In this document: positions 36,835 through 44,466 of the stretch, piece by piece | Numbering within the stretch: the stretch's first letter is position 1 | How the letters are laid out: the number at the start of each line of letters is the position of its first letter | DNA from: Mucilaginibacter gossypiicola | GTDB lineage: Bacteria; Bacteroidota; Bacteroidia; Sphingobacteriales; Sphingobacteriaceae | Direction of reading: 5' to 3' | Assembly: GCF_900110105.1 (NCBI RefSeq) | Contig: NZ_FOCL01000005.1 | Location: 248,001-312,000, forward strand | DNA: 64,000 nt | The notes under the pieces: generated by a model | The model's input: only the letters and a program-made list of their open reading frames with translations | Databases searched by the model: none | Told to the model about the DNA's origin: nothing | Made by a program: the position numbers and the translations under genes

Positions 36835-37397
36835 AAACAGATTTTTTTAGCCACATCGCCGGAATGGAATGCCCCGGCCAGTGGAGCATCACCATCCATA
36901 CGGATGCCAAAGGGAATTTTACCGTATCGACACTTTTTAAACTGGATGCATGCGGCGACACCGCGCAAAAGCATATCCTGCCCTTTACCGCCACCGGCAG
37001 GGCACAGGATTTCGACGAGGGCTACTTTGCAGCCATTGAAAAACCCGTAAAGGAAACCGCAGGCTTGCTGCATAACATGGAAGACTATATGAAAAGCCTG
37101 TCCAAAGCGAAAGAGCAGTCGAAAATGGTGCAGGACAACAAAACAAAAAGCAAAAATAAGCCGGAGGGCGGCAAAGAGGGTGTCGCAGCCTCCGATGCCG
37201 CCGGTGAGGAAGCCAAACGGAAAGCCTATACCGAAGCGATCCGCAAAGTGGTCGACCTCGACGCCCTCTGCAAATACGACGAGGCACTCGAAATGATGCC
37301 GACAGCCGAAGAGTACCCGGACAGGGAAGCGGAAATAGCGAAACGAAAGGCCGAACTCGAACGCAGGAAACAACAGAAAGCAAACCTATTATTCTGA
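36831..37397 (+). CDS. PRTRC system protein E
   Basis: A 188-residue protein fitting PRTRC protein E. Residues 1-80 ('FFSHIAGMECPGQWSITIH', 'ILPFTATGRAQDFDEGYF') form a compact domain, and residues ~90-188 are charged and helical, with a Lys/Glu-rich coiled coil ('DREAEIAKRKAELERRKQQK') and 'DLDALCKYDEALEMMPTAEEY'. PRTRC stands for ParB-related, ThiF-related cassette, a set found on plasmids and integrative elements. The function of E is unknown. The start overlaps the preceding stop (ATGA). Confidence 0.82.
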   Translation: MKTDFFSHIAGMECPGQWSITIHTDAKGNFTVSTLFKLDACGDTAQKHILPFTATGRAQDFDEGYFAAIEKPVKETAGLLHNMEDYMKSLSKAKEQSKMVQDNKTKSKNKPEGGKEGVAASDAAGEEAKRKAYTEAIRKVVDLDALCKYDEALEMMPTAEEYPDREAEIAKRKAELERRKQQKANLLF

Positions 37398-37414
37398 CAC
37401 TTTAATTGAAGACG

Positions 37415-37633
37415 ATGTTAAGCAGCAGCATTTTACCAAGGGTATTTATCCATAAGGAAAACGGGCAGGAACTCACACTGACCGACCCGAACCCAGCGTT
37501 CAGCCCCGAGGCGGTCATGAACTTTTATGCACCCACATACCCCATACTCACCAACGCCAGGCTGACCGGCCCGGAAATAAAAAAAGATACCATCCAGTAC
37601 CGTTTTGAAAGTACCATGGGGACGAAAGGATAA
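37415..37633 (+). CDS. PRTRC system protein C, ubiquitin-like modifier candidate
   Basis: A 72-residue protein. ATG 37415 is preferred over the TTG at 37406 because family members start at 'ILPRVF'. The sequence 'LTLTDPNPAFSPEAVMNFYA' and the ending 'GTKG' are characteristic of PRTRC C, which is related to prokaryotic ubiquitin-like proteins. The free C-terminal Gly is what an E1-like enzyme would adenylate. The E1-like and E2-like genes follow in the same operon. The modifier role is predicted, not shown. Confidence 0.85.
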   Translation: MLSSSILPRVFIHKENGQELTLTDPNPAFSPEAVMNFYAPTYPILTNARLTGPEIKKDTIQYRFESTMGTKG

Positions 37634-37635
37634 GT

Positions 37636-37812
37636 ATGGAAACGAAAAAAATCAAACGAGTAATCAACATTAACCCCAAAAGCAGCCAATGGAGAGTTTA
37701 TCAGTCATTCGGAAATTTTATAAAAAGGTTGGACGAAACACCCGATGCGGCAGCCGTACAGGCCAACCCGCCGCGGAGCGCACCGCAGGGAATGTCCGCC
37801 ATGGTTTTCTGA
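37636..37812 (+). CDS. Small protein overlapping the F-like gene, possibly its displaced N-terminus
   Basis: A 58-codon ORF starting with ATG three bases after the PRTRC C stop. Its basic start 'METKKIKRVIN' and 'SQWRVYQSFGNFIKRLDETP' read like real protein, whereas the alternative frame over the same DNA (start of the ORF at 37689) does not. It ends at TGA 37810-37812, exactly where the F-like frame begins to look coding ('FLKHRFLSFTGYNLP'). Either this is a separate small gene or it is the N-terminus of the next protein separated by a one-base frameshift. Confidence 0.55.
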   Translation: METKKIKRVININPKSSQWRVYQSFGNFIKRLDETPDAAAVQANPPRSAPQGMSAMVF

Positions 37813-38786
37813 AACACCGTTTCCTGTCCTTTACAGGCTATAACCTCCCCAACAGGGACAAAAGCGAAGCGGAGTTTTTCAGGTCGGTCAAAAACCTTTG
37901 CGACCTCTACGGCCTGACAGAGCCGGATGTATCCGGCTTGCCCTTTCCCGAAAATATCAGCGCCGCCCATGCTGAACTGTCGGAAAAGTTACAGGAAGCC
38001 AGAGGTTTTGGCTGCTACATCATGGAGGATGAAAAACGCCGGGCATCACTGACGACCGCCAAGCGCTATGATACGGGTTATAACCTGTACTATATCCCGG
38101 TGAGGCCGATGGCAAGGATAGGGGAAAAGCCTGAACTCAAACCACTTTACAACATGATGGCAATGCTGCTTGCCTACCTTTTGCAGGTGACCAAAGTCAG
38201 TTATTACCGGGACTATGGCTACGTCAGTTCCTGTTACGAATCCATCGAGGAGTGGATTAACGAAGAGGAGGGAGGGGACGATGGCTACCACGGGGCGCAA
38301 ATAGCCGAACTGGCCGAAATGAAAAGCTTCGGCGACAGCTTCCTGCATGTCCTGAAAAAGCCTTTTCACAAGGCTGATTTTGAACGTGCCATTGCTGCTT
38401 ACCGGAAAAGCGCCTGCTGCGAAGCCCGTCCGCTCGAAGTGGCGATGGAGTTTCAGAAACTCATCAATGACTATCCAAAAAGGTCGCTTTATGACAGCAT
38501 CCCGGCAGGTTACTATGGTTTTAATGAGTTTGGTGTCATTGATGCTGACCAGTACCTCTCCTTTTACTGGGGAGGCTCGGACGAACTGAACGAAGTGTTT
38601 TTCGATATGGTCAACAACGATTTACAGGAAAGCGGGGAACAGGTCGAACCCGTCTCCCTCCAATGGTTTGATAAGCCGCAGGAAGCGGAAAAGCACCGCT
38701 TCGATTTTGAGCCGAGGCTTTTTCCACTGCTGATTGAACTGAATAATTATCTCTACGAATACGATTATGCAAAGAAACATCACTAA
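37689..38786 (+). CDS. PRTRC-cassette protein, F-like, start uncertain
   Basis: Up to 365 residues in this frame. The first ~40 are unlikely to be translated because another ORF covers that DNA; coding character begins near 37810 ('FLSFTGYNLPNRDKSEAEFF'). No Met occurs between there and ~38023, so the true start is a non-ATG codon or a frameshift from the preceding ORF. The position between C and B and the acidic, helical composition ('YESIEEWINEEEGG', 'YLSFYWGGSDELNEVFFDMVNN') suggest the equivalent of PRTRC protein F, but I cannot confirm the family. Its end overlaps the start of the B gene by 20 bp. Confidence 0.65.
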   Translation: MESLSVIRKFYKKVGRNTRCGSRTGQPAAERTAGNVRHGFLKHRFLSFTGYNLPNRDKSEAEFFRSVKNLCDLYGLTEPDVSGLPFPENISAAHAELSEKLQEARGFGCYIMEDEKRRASLTTAKRYDTGYNLYYIPVRPMARIGEKPELKPLYNMMAMLLAYLLQVTKVSYYRDYGYVSSCYESIEEWINEEEGGDDGYHGAQIAELAEMKSFGDSFLHVLKKPFHKADFERAIAAYRKSACCEARPLEVAMEFQKLINDYPKRSLYDSIPAGYYGFNEFGVIDADQYLSFYWGGSDELNEVFFDMVNNDLQESGEQVEPVSLQWFDKPQEAEKHRFDFEPRLFPLLIELNNYLYEYDYAKKHH

Positions 38787-39507
38787 CAGCATCAGCCATA
38801 CTTACACCCCCGTCAAAGCGATGCTGATCTACAGCAAAAGCAACAACGAACAGCGTGATTACGATGACACGGACGAAGTGTACGTGGAAAGTTATGACAT
38901 CGGCAGCAATGGCAGGCCGGTCAATGCACACCCGCTGTCCCTCCGGGAATGTTACCTGTTCGGCGAAATGCTCCGCAGTACGCAGCGTTCACAGAACCGC
39001 TTCCTCAAATGCCGGGGTATCCTGCCGCCGAACCTGCTGTACGTCGACATGGAAAGGGAGGGCTTTGCCATATGGCATACGCCGCCAATGGAGCGGAAAT
39101 TATATTTCGTCGAAAACCTCGGCATCCCCTCCGTGCCTGTCAAAATCCCGGCCATGCTTTGGAAAGGGGGCAGGGGGACATTATCGGTATTCGCCCTCAA
39201 AGGTAACCGCAAACCCTTGCTGAACGCTCGCCTGTACCATGCGCCCTACTTCAATATGTACGGCGAGGGCAGGGTATGCATGGGAACGGTAGACCTCAAA
39301 ATTCAGGCGGACACCTGCCTCGAGGATTTTATACGGCTGTGGGAAGACTATTTCTTCAACAGCTATTTCAGCCATACCATCGACGGCGGCAGCAACACCG
39401 GGAAAAACATCGTTCAGCTCTGGCAGGAGCAGGCGGCCACCGGGCAGAAGTTCCCGGAAGAATATTTAATACCTACAGGCACAACTTTACAACAGGTCAT
39501 CCGATGA
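38767..39507 (+). CDS. PRTRC system protein B, E2-like (Prok-E2 group D)
   Basis: A 246-residue protein fitting PRTRC protein B, whose C-terminal half is related to ubiquitin-conjugating (E2) folds. The segment 'HAPYFNMYGEGRVCMGTVDL' lines up by eye with the E2 active-site loop ('HPN...GxVCL'), making Cys171 the candidate thioester-forming residue. Residues 1-110 form an N-terminal domain I do not recognise. It would accept the C protein from the ThiF protein encoded next. The start lies inside the end of the F-like gene, and the stop overlaps the ThiF start (ATGA). Confidence 0.87.
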   Translation: MQRNITNSISHTYTPVKAMLIYSKSNNEQRDYDDTDEVYVESYDIGSNGRPVNAHPLSLRECYLFGEMLRSTQRSQNRFLKCRGILPPNLLYVDMEREGFAIWHTPPMERKLYFVENLGIPSVPVKIPAMLWKGGRGTLSVFALKGNRKPLLNARLYHAPYFNMYGEGRVCMGTVDLKIQADTCLEDFIRLWEDYFFNSYFSHTIDGGSNTGKNIVQLWQEQAATGQKFPEEYLIPTGTTLQQVIR

Positions 39508-40325
39508 AAAAGAAAAAAAATACCCCGAAAATACCTGTCCACATCGTGGACAACGAACTGTTACAACCCCGCAACCCCGTCACCGTTAACCTCATCGGGG
39601 CGGGCGGCACAGGCAGCCACGTACTGACCGCACTGGCAAGGCTCAACTTTATGCTTAATGAACTCGGCCATCCCGGCCTTTCCGTCCGGCTGTTCGATGA
39701 CGACCTCATCGAGCGGAACAACAGGCTGCGCATGCTCTTTACCTCGGAGGAAACAGGTTTCTACAAAGCGGCGGTACTCACCGACCGGATCAACCGGGCA
39801 TTCGGTACGAACTGGAAAGCCGTCACGGAACGTTATAATTATGAGATCATCAAAGCCAACCCCGGACTGGAAATGGCGACCATCACCATCACCTGCGTCG
39901 ATTCGGTGGAGGCAAGGTTTCAGGTAGCCCATATCCTGAAAGACAGCCGGGAGCATTCCGCTCACGTCAGGAACAGCCCCCGGTACTGGCTCGACTTCGG
40001 GAACAGCAGCAGCAGCGGGCAGGTCATCATAGCCACCGTCGGGGAGATCAAACAGCCGGAATCCCAAAAGTTTGCCTTAAGGGGTTCGCTGCCGATGGTC
40101 ACCGACGAGTTTCCCGACCTGTTGAAAGCAGGTGAACAGAAAGACCGGAAACACAATTGTTCCACGGCGGCCGCCCTCGAAGAACAGGACCTGTTCGTCA
40201 ATGCCAGTATCGCCTATCCCGGTGTCGAGATACTCAAAAAGATGTTCCGCGAGGGGATGCTTTTCGAACGCGGATTTTTCTATAACCTGAAGGAATACAA
40301 AATGCAGCCCCTGAAAGTGGCTTAA
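39504..40325 (+). CDS. PRTRC system ThiF family protein, E1-like activating enzyme
   Basis: A 273-residue Rossmann-fold E1/ThiF homologue. ATG 39504 is chosen at the ATGA overlap with B; a longer frame to 39276 only shadows B. Visible parts are the nucleotide loop 'IGAGGTGSHV' (31-40), 'VRLFDDDLIERNNRLRMLF' (61-79) with the acidic and Arg residues used for adenylation, 'TITCVDSVEARF', and candidate catalytic Cys219 in 'HNCSTAAALEEQDLFVNA', which lies before the crossover segment as in other E1s. No zinc CxxC pairs are seen. It should adenylate the C-terminal Gly of PRTRC C. Confidence 0.92.
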   Translation: MKKKKNTPKIPVHIVDNELLQPRNPVTVNLIGAGGTGSHVLTALARLNFMLNELGHPGLSVRLFDDDLIERNNRLRMLFTSEETGFYKAAVLTDRINRAFGTNWKAVTERYNYEIIKANPGLEMATITITCVDSVEARFQVAHILKDSREHSAHVRNSPRYWLDFGNSSSSGQVIIATVGEIKQPESQKFALRGSLPMVTDEFPDLLKAGEQKDRKHNCSTAAALEEQDLFVNASIAYPGVEILKKMFREGMLFERGFFYNLKEYKMQPLKVA

Positions 40326-40335
40326 CAAAAAGGAT

Positions 40336-40548
40336 ATGCACATCATCGATTTACACGGAAAGAAAATTACGGTGGTCAACCTGCAGCTGGCCATCCTGCA
40401 GGCCGATGACTATCGCCACTACCAGTTGGGCGGCACGGCATATGCCGAATTCAACCGTAAACAGGAGGCATACTGGGAGGATTTTTACATTAAATTGCTG
40501 TTACTTGAAAACGAACTGAATCATAATAAACAAAAACCTGCACCATGA
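40336..40548 (+). CDS. Small conserved-looking protein of the PRTRC operon
   Basis: A 70-residue protein, 'MHIIDLHGKKITVVNLQLAI' at the start, then a Tyr-rich stretch ('YRHYQLGGTAYAEF') and a C-terminal amphipathic helix ('WEDFYIKLLLLENEL'). No family recognised. It lies 10 bp after the ThiF stop and overlaps the macrodomain start by ATGA, so it is part of the operon. The size and pairing would suit a small adaptor or antitoxin, which is speculation. Confidence 0.72.
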   Translation: MHIIDLHGKKITVVNLQLAILQADDYRHYQLGGTAYAEFNRKQEAYWEDFYIKLLLLENELNHNKQKPAP

Positions 40549-40997
40549 TCATGTACCTAAAAGGAAATCTGCTGGAAGACGAGGCCGAAGCGCTTGTAAA
40601 CACCGTCAATTGTGTCGGCGTGATGGGTAAGGGCATCGCCCTCGCGTTCAGACATGCCTTCCCCGATAATTATCTCCTGTACCGCGCGGCCTGCGTAGCA
40701 GGCGAGTTGCAGGTTGGGAAACTTTGGGTTGTCTCAGATTTCAACCTGATCTGCGGGCAGAAGGTCATTATCAATTTGCCCACCAAAAAACACTGGCGCA
40801 ACCCCTCGCAATATGGCTGGGTGGAAGCGGGCTTGCAGGCATTGGCCGGATACCTCCAATCGAACCCGGTCGGGAGCCTGGCGATGCCGGCCCCGGGCTG
40901 CGGGAACGGGGGACTGGCGTGGTCAAAGGTGAAACCCTTGGTCGAAAGGTACCTGTCGGGGCTTGATATGGAAATCCGGGTTTATGAACCGGAATGA
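40545..40997 (+). CDS. Macrodomain protein, DarG-like ADP-ribosyl hydrolase
   Basis: A 150-residue stand-alone macrodomain. The loop 'EALVNTVNCVGVMGKGIALAF' (about 16-36) is the DarG/TARG1-type ADP-ribose site, followed by 'IINLPTKKHWRNPSQYGWVEAG' (only key residues matter: Lys and the WR pair) and 'AMPAPGCGNGGLAW'. Such proteins remove ADP-ribose from DNA or protein; DarG is the antitoxin of the DarT DNA ADP-ribosyltransferase. No DarT is evident in the window, so it may be an orphan defence-counter or regulatory hydrolase. It overlaps both neighbours by ATGA. Confidence 0.9.
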   Translation: MIMYLKGNLLEDEAEALVNTVNCVGVMGKGIALAFRHAFPDNYLLYRAACVAGELQVGKLWVVSDFNLICGQKVIINLPTKKHWRNPSQYGWVEAGLQALAGYLQSNPVGSLAMPAPGCGNGGLAWSKVKPLVERYLSGLDMEIRVYEPE

Positions 40998-42208
40998 ACG
41001 GGAGGCGATTCATGGTAAAGATCAAGGAAGGATATGTCATGTCGGCATCCGAGAAAGGCGAATTTGAAAGGCAGGATGCCCTGCCCCGAAGGACATCGGG
41101 GAAAGTGGATTATTATTTCAAACCGGAAACCAAGTACCCTGCGCGAATTTATGCGTTCATGCAGGCGGAACTGTGGTGCGACCGGAACAGAAGGCCTATG
41201 GGCTTATACCATGCCTTTCCTTTTTTGTCGAGGCCGATGAACAGGGAGGAACTGGAATATCACCATTTCAACTGGCGCCTGTGCTACCACCAGTATGAAC
41301 GCTGGGACAAACTGCTCGTTGCGGAAGAGCGGGAAGCGGCGGAACTGGATAAGGAAGTGCCCGGCTCCGGCACGGAATTCCTTAAAAAACGGCGTTCGTT
41401 CCGCGACCTGTATCAGCTAAAAGGCCCTGAACCGCAACAGGCCGCCATGCCCCCGACTGAGCCCGTCGGGACAACTGTGCCGAAGCCCGCTGAGGCGGCG
41501 CACCCGCCCACAGTCATCGACCTTGATGGCAACGAGGATGAAGTTTTGGGGCGGATAGTCGCCTGCCATCACATTTTTTCTGCAGGTGCCATCAGCGAAG
41601 CGATGAAGCGGGAGCAACAGGGCGCGAACCGCAAGGTGATCTTGCTTGCCCTGCGTTTCCGCTACAGGCAGGCCGCTGGAGAAATTGACAGCCATAAAAT
41701 GCCGGATGCCGGAGCGCTGCGCAAAAGGGCGGCGGCTGCCCTCGCCTGTACCAGGTGCAATTTCGTGAGACGTGTTTTTCAACATAACCCCTTGTTCGCC
41801 CCCGCAGAGATACGGCGGCGTTACCCCGGCTATGACGAAAGCATGCTGATCGCCGACACCAGGCCCAGGGCGAAAAAAGAACGGCGCAGGAAACATAAAC
41901 CCGTTACTGACCTTCGGCGCTGCCAGCTGCAAAAACTCGCTTCACTGCTGCGGAACGGAAACCTTTCCCCCGCGGAGTATGATAAGACCTGCCACCGCAT
42001 CGCGCTGCTGCAGCAGGCTCATGAAGAACGCAGCCCCATCCGCCTCTGTGTGAAACTCGAAGGCGAAACCAGCGAATATAGTTTTCACTGGAGGACCAGG
42101 GAAAATGTGATCAAATCTTTCGTCAGCCTCGCCAACAGCACCGGGATGACCCATGAATGTTTAGGCGGCCATTCCCGGGACATGGGCAGTTCTTCCTGTA
42201 GCTTTTGA
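40994..42208 (+). CDS. Unknown 404-residue protein behind the macrodomain
   Basis: No family recognised. The start at 40994 uses the ATGA overlap; an in-frame ATG at 41012 has GGGAGG six bases upstream and is an equally good candidate. The N-terminal ~105 residues are Tyr/Trp/Arg-rich ('VDYYFKPETKYPARIYAFM', 'NWRLCYHQYERWDKL'), a Pro-rich linker lies near 140-175, and the C-terminal ~230 residues are basic with 'ACTRCNFVRRVF' and 'RAKKERRRKHKPVTDLRRCQL'. A nucleic-acid-binding role is plausible from charge alone. It is the last gene of the operon. A toxin partner of the macrodomain is possible but no ADP-ribosyltransferase motif was seen. Confidence 0.75.
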   Translation: MNGRRFMVKIKEGYVMSASEKGEFERQDALPRRTSGKVDYYFKPETKYPARIYAFMQAELWCDRNRRPMGLYHAFPFLSRPMNREELEYHHFNWRLCYHQYERWDKLLVAEEREAAELDKEVPGSGTEFLKKRRSFRDLYQLKGPEPQQAAMPPTEPVGTTVPKPAEAAHPPTVIDLDGNEDEVLGRIVACHHIFSAGAISEAMKREQQGANRKVILLALRFRYRQAAGEIDSHKMPDAGALRKRAAAALACTRCNFVRRVFQHNPLFAPAEIRRRYPGYDESMLIADTRPRAKKERRRKHKPVTDLRRCQLQKLASLLRNGNLSPAEYDKTCHRIALLQQAHEERSPIRLCVKLEGETSEYSFHWRTRENVIKSFVSLANSTGMTHECLGGHSRDMGSSSCSF

Positions 42209-42626
42209 AGACCTCCCTTCGGTACCCGGATCCCCGGGGCAGGTCGGGGGCTTAGTGTACCGGGATGTATTGTCCTTACCCCGGGCCTTACTCAAACGTT
42301 TGCGTAGAAATATCCTCTTGGAGAAAGTATTCTTATTTTGTTTAATTGTATATTTGATAATGATCGTTGGATAGTGTTGCCAGTATGATAATAAAAATAG
42401 CTTTTTTTCATGAAAGTTTTTTTGTTTTGCTGGTATGCTGTTTGGATGTTTTGGATCAAACAGGTCTTCGCGGCAGGCCCTCAGGATCTTTAGTTTTTTA
42501 AATGATGGTTGGTTAGCGTTCCGGATTGGTTACCGGAGCGCTTTATTTCAACTCATTCCGCAGGGTGGCCGGGAACGGCCGCCGGGGAAAAATTGCCGTC
42601 ACGCTTCCGATAAATATTTCATACTT
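42209..42626 (+). other. Intergenic region after the PRTRC operon
   Basis: 418 bp. A loose dyad (CGGTAC near 42220 with GTACCG near 42260) around a GC-rich core follows the stop, then an AT-rich stretch with TATATTTG at 42349-42356, resembling the Bacteroidota -7 element, but no well-spaced upstream element was found. In-frame extension of the HAD gene to 42435 is not supported. This may be the right edge of the island. Confidence 0.4.
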
Positions 42627-43268
42627 ATGATAAATGACTACAATGCCAGGCTGGAAAAGCTGACAGCTCTGAGCAGCCCCTTTAAAGCTTATCTGTACGA
42701 TTGCGACGGCACACTGGCCGACAACATGGCCGCGCACAAAGAAAGTTATATGCGCGTTGCCTGGGACCAGGGTTACGAGATGGACGGGGCCATCGTGGAT
42801 GAGCTTGCCGGCCTCCCGGTTTTGCGCGTTGTCGAGGAAATCAACCGGAGATACGGTACCGGTTTCGATCCTGCCGTTTTCAGCGAACAGAAATACAGGC
42901 TTTTCCTCGACGAATATATCGACCGGACACTGCCCGTACCTCATGTGGTGGACCATCTGAAGGAACATGCAGGGCGGGTGAAGATCGGCGTGGTGTCCGG
43001 CAGCAGCAGGGCCGCGGTCGAACGCACCCTGCAGGTGCTCGGCTTATCCTCCTTCATCGATGTTTGTGTATGCGCCGGGGAAACGGCCTTCGGCAAACCT
43101 CACCCGCATCCCTTTTTGACTGCCGCCGCTTACCTCGGCGTGAAACCATCAGAATGCCTCGTATTCGAGGATGGCGAAGCCGGGGTGGAAGCGGCAAAGG
43201 CCGCAGGCATGAGCTGGGTGAGGATTGACCAGCTTGATGAACCGCAACTTAGCAACCCGGCGGCCTGA
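42627..43268 (+). CDS. HAD-family phosphatase, beta-phosphoglucomutase-like
   Basis: A 213-residue HAD-IA hydrolase. ATG 42627 is chosen because the conserved fold starts there; the 64 upstream in-frame residues look non-coding. Motif I is 'YDCDGTLADN' (Asp25, Asp27), motif II 'VVSGSS', motif III Lys in 'FGKPHPHPF', and motif IV 'FEDGEAGVEAAKAAGM'. The cap helices between residues 35 and 95 resemble the beta-phosphoglucomutase/sugar-phosphate group. The exact substrate cannot be told. Confidence 0.9.
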   Translation: MINDYNARLEKLTALSSPFKAYLYDCDGTLADNMAAHKESYMRVAWDQGYEMDGAIVDELAGLPVLRVVEEINRRYGTGFDPAVFSEQKYRLFLDEYIDRTLPVPHVVDHLKEHAGRVKIGVVSGSSRAAVERTLQVLGLSSFIDVCVCAGETAFGKPHPHPFLTAAAYLGVKPSECLVFEDGEAGVEAAKAAGMSWVRIDQLDEPQLSNPAA

Positions 43269-43370
43269 TCTTTTGAAGTGTTCTCCATCTAAATACCCCT
43301 GTCACAATGTAAAGGAAGCCGCGCGGATCGTGCGGCTTTATCGATTTGATAAATATTAAATGCTACCTAT

Positions 43371-43631
43371 ATGCCATTGATCTCTGTATTTTATAACTCG
43401 GGAGAGGGCGGCTTTTTTCAATGTAAATCCGATTTCGCCGAACTGGAAGTCGCCGAGAAATTCCTGCAATCCAGGCTCTTTGTATATGACGGCTACCGCT
43501 TCGACTTCATGCTGGAAGACGGTAAGAAACTGTTGAAAGGAAAACCCCTGGAAAATACGCCCAAATACTTCAGGGACAGCATGCTCTTCGCCATCGATAT
43601 CCCTTACCGAACCTACAAGCTTGGGATTTGA
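43371..43631 (+). CDS. Small unknown protein
   Basis: An 86-residue protein beginning 'MPLISVFYNSGEGGFFQCKS'. It has an even alternation of strands and helices ('FAELEVAEKFLQSRLFVY', 'YRFDFMLEDGKKLLKGKP') and no known motif. The opposite-strand frame also stays open here, but this frame has the more natural composition. It starts 102 bp after the HAD gene. No function can be suggested. Confidence 0.6.
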   Translation: MPLISVFYNSGEGGFFQCKSDFAELEVAEKFLQSRLFVYDGYRFDFMLEDGKKLLKGKPLENTPKYFRDSMLFAIDIPYRTYKLGI

Positions 43632-43681
43632 GTAAGGGAACAGTTTGTCAGGAGCTTGATTTTTCTGGTCGCAGTATCCAT

Positions 43682-43711
43682 AAAAAAAACCATGCTTTAA
43701 AAGAAGCATGG
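43682..43711 (-). terminator. Minus-strand terminator, distal
   Basis: An 8-bp perfect stem (43690-43697 with 43704-43711), loop of six, preceded on the + strand by eight A (43682-43689) that form the U-tract of a - strand transcript. Confidence 0.6.
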
Positions 43712-43798
43712 CCTTGATGTTAGTTATTTAATACCCCTATTAAGATAACCTGATCATAATACGATTTAAAAGGGTAAATGGTTTTGTTTGCCGACCTC

Positions 43799-43834
43799 AA
43801 AAAACACAAAAAAAGCCCGGCTCGATGGCGGGCT
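43799..43834 (-). terminator. Minus-strand terminator, proximal
   Basis: A 6-bp stem (43814-43819 with 43829-43834) and an A-rich tract to its left (43799-43814), giving a U-rich end for - strand RNA. It lies ~220 bp after the stop of the gene at 44057-44254. Confidence 0.55.
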
Positions 43835-44056
43835 TACGGTAGATGCAGGGCTGTATCGGGGTATTAAATTTTTTCAGCGGGAGTCGGACAAAGATAATTT
43901 ATTAAGTCCATAGCCCATCAGGAAAACCAATGAGAATTTGTTAAAAATGCAGGGGTAATTTTGAAGGTTTGAGAATTTAGGGGAGAAAAAGGGGGATTTT
44001 AAACGGAAATCCGGACCGTAGCGGTAAAGCCTGAAAAAGCAGGGCTAAATGCCGTC

Positions 44057-44254
44057 TCAGACTTCGCCCGCTGCCGACATGACCGCGGCGATCAGCTCTT
44101 TTTTCATTTCCATCCGCCGGCAAAGGTGGTTCTGCCATTGCTCCCCTTTTTTGATGAAATTATAGATCGTATTGCACATTTTGATGCTGAGGCCATCGCT
44201 TTTCCGGTCGACGATGTTGAAGTAATAAACGCGGTTCTGGTAGTTTGCTTCCAT
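44057..44254 (-). CDS. Small unknown protein
   Basis: A 65-residue protein starting 'MEANYQNRVYYFNIVDRK' with helical remainder ('IYNFIKKGEQWQNHL', 'MKKELIAAVMSAAGEV'). Codon use is GC-rich and gene-like, and two terminator-like hairpins lie downstream in the right orientation. It is divergent from the GH13 gene with ~210 bp between. No family recognised. Confidence 0.55.
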   Translation of the reverse strand: MEANYQNRVYYFNIVDRKSDGLSIKMCNTIYNFIKKGEQWQNHLCRRMEMKKELIAAVMSAAGEV

Positions 44255-44466
44255 TCGAATGTCGAGGCGACAAAGCTAAGGAATTCCGGAGAGATACGAA
44301 CTTAAATTCTATTGCGATTATCTCAAAAATCAGCGGAATAAACTATATAGTTTTAAAACCTGTAGTTGTAATCTGCGTCTTCAATGAAATATTGCTAAAT
44401 GTTTTGCAAGTAATTGTAATACAGTATTTTGTGTTTATTTTTAGGCCTAACCTAAACTCAGGCCGT

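Larger units (their letters stand above)
43632..44056 (-). other. Intergenic region with two minus-strand terminator-like hairpins
   Basis: No gene seen. Two hairpins, at 43690-43711 and 43814-43834, each have an A-tract on their left side, which becomes a U-tract for RNA made from the - strand. They therefore suit the small - strand gene at 44057-44254. Confidence 0.5.

Noticed and set aside
39276..39503. N-terminal extension of the ThiF gene
   Set aside because: It overlaps the coding end of PRTRC B in another frame; the ATG at 39504 gives the standard overlap and the family's length.
33727..42208. Complete integrative conjugative element
   Set aside because: No integrase, relaxase, TraG or direct-repeat att sites were found in the window; only an island-type operon can be supported.
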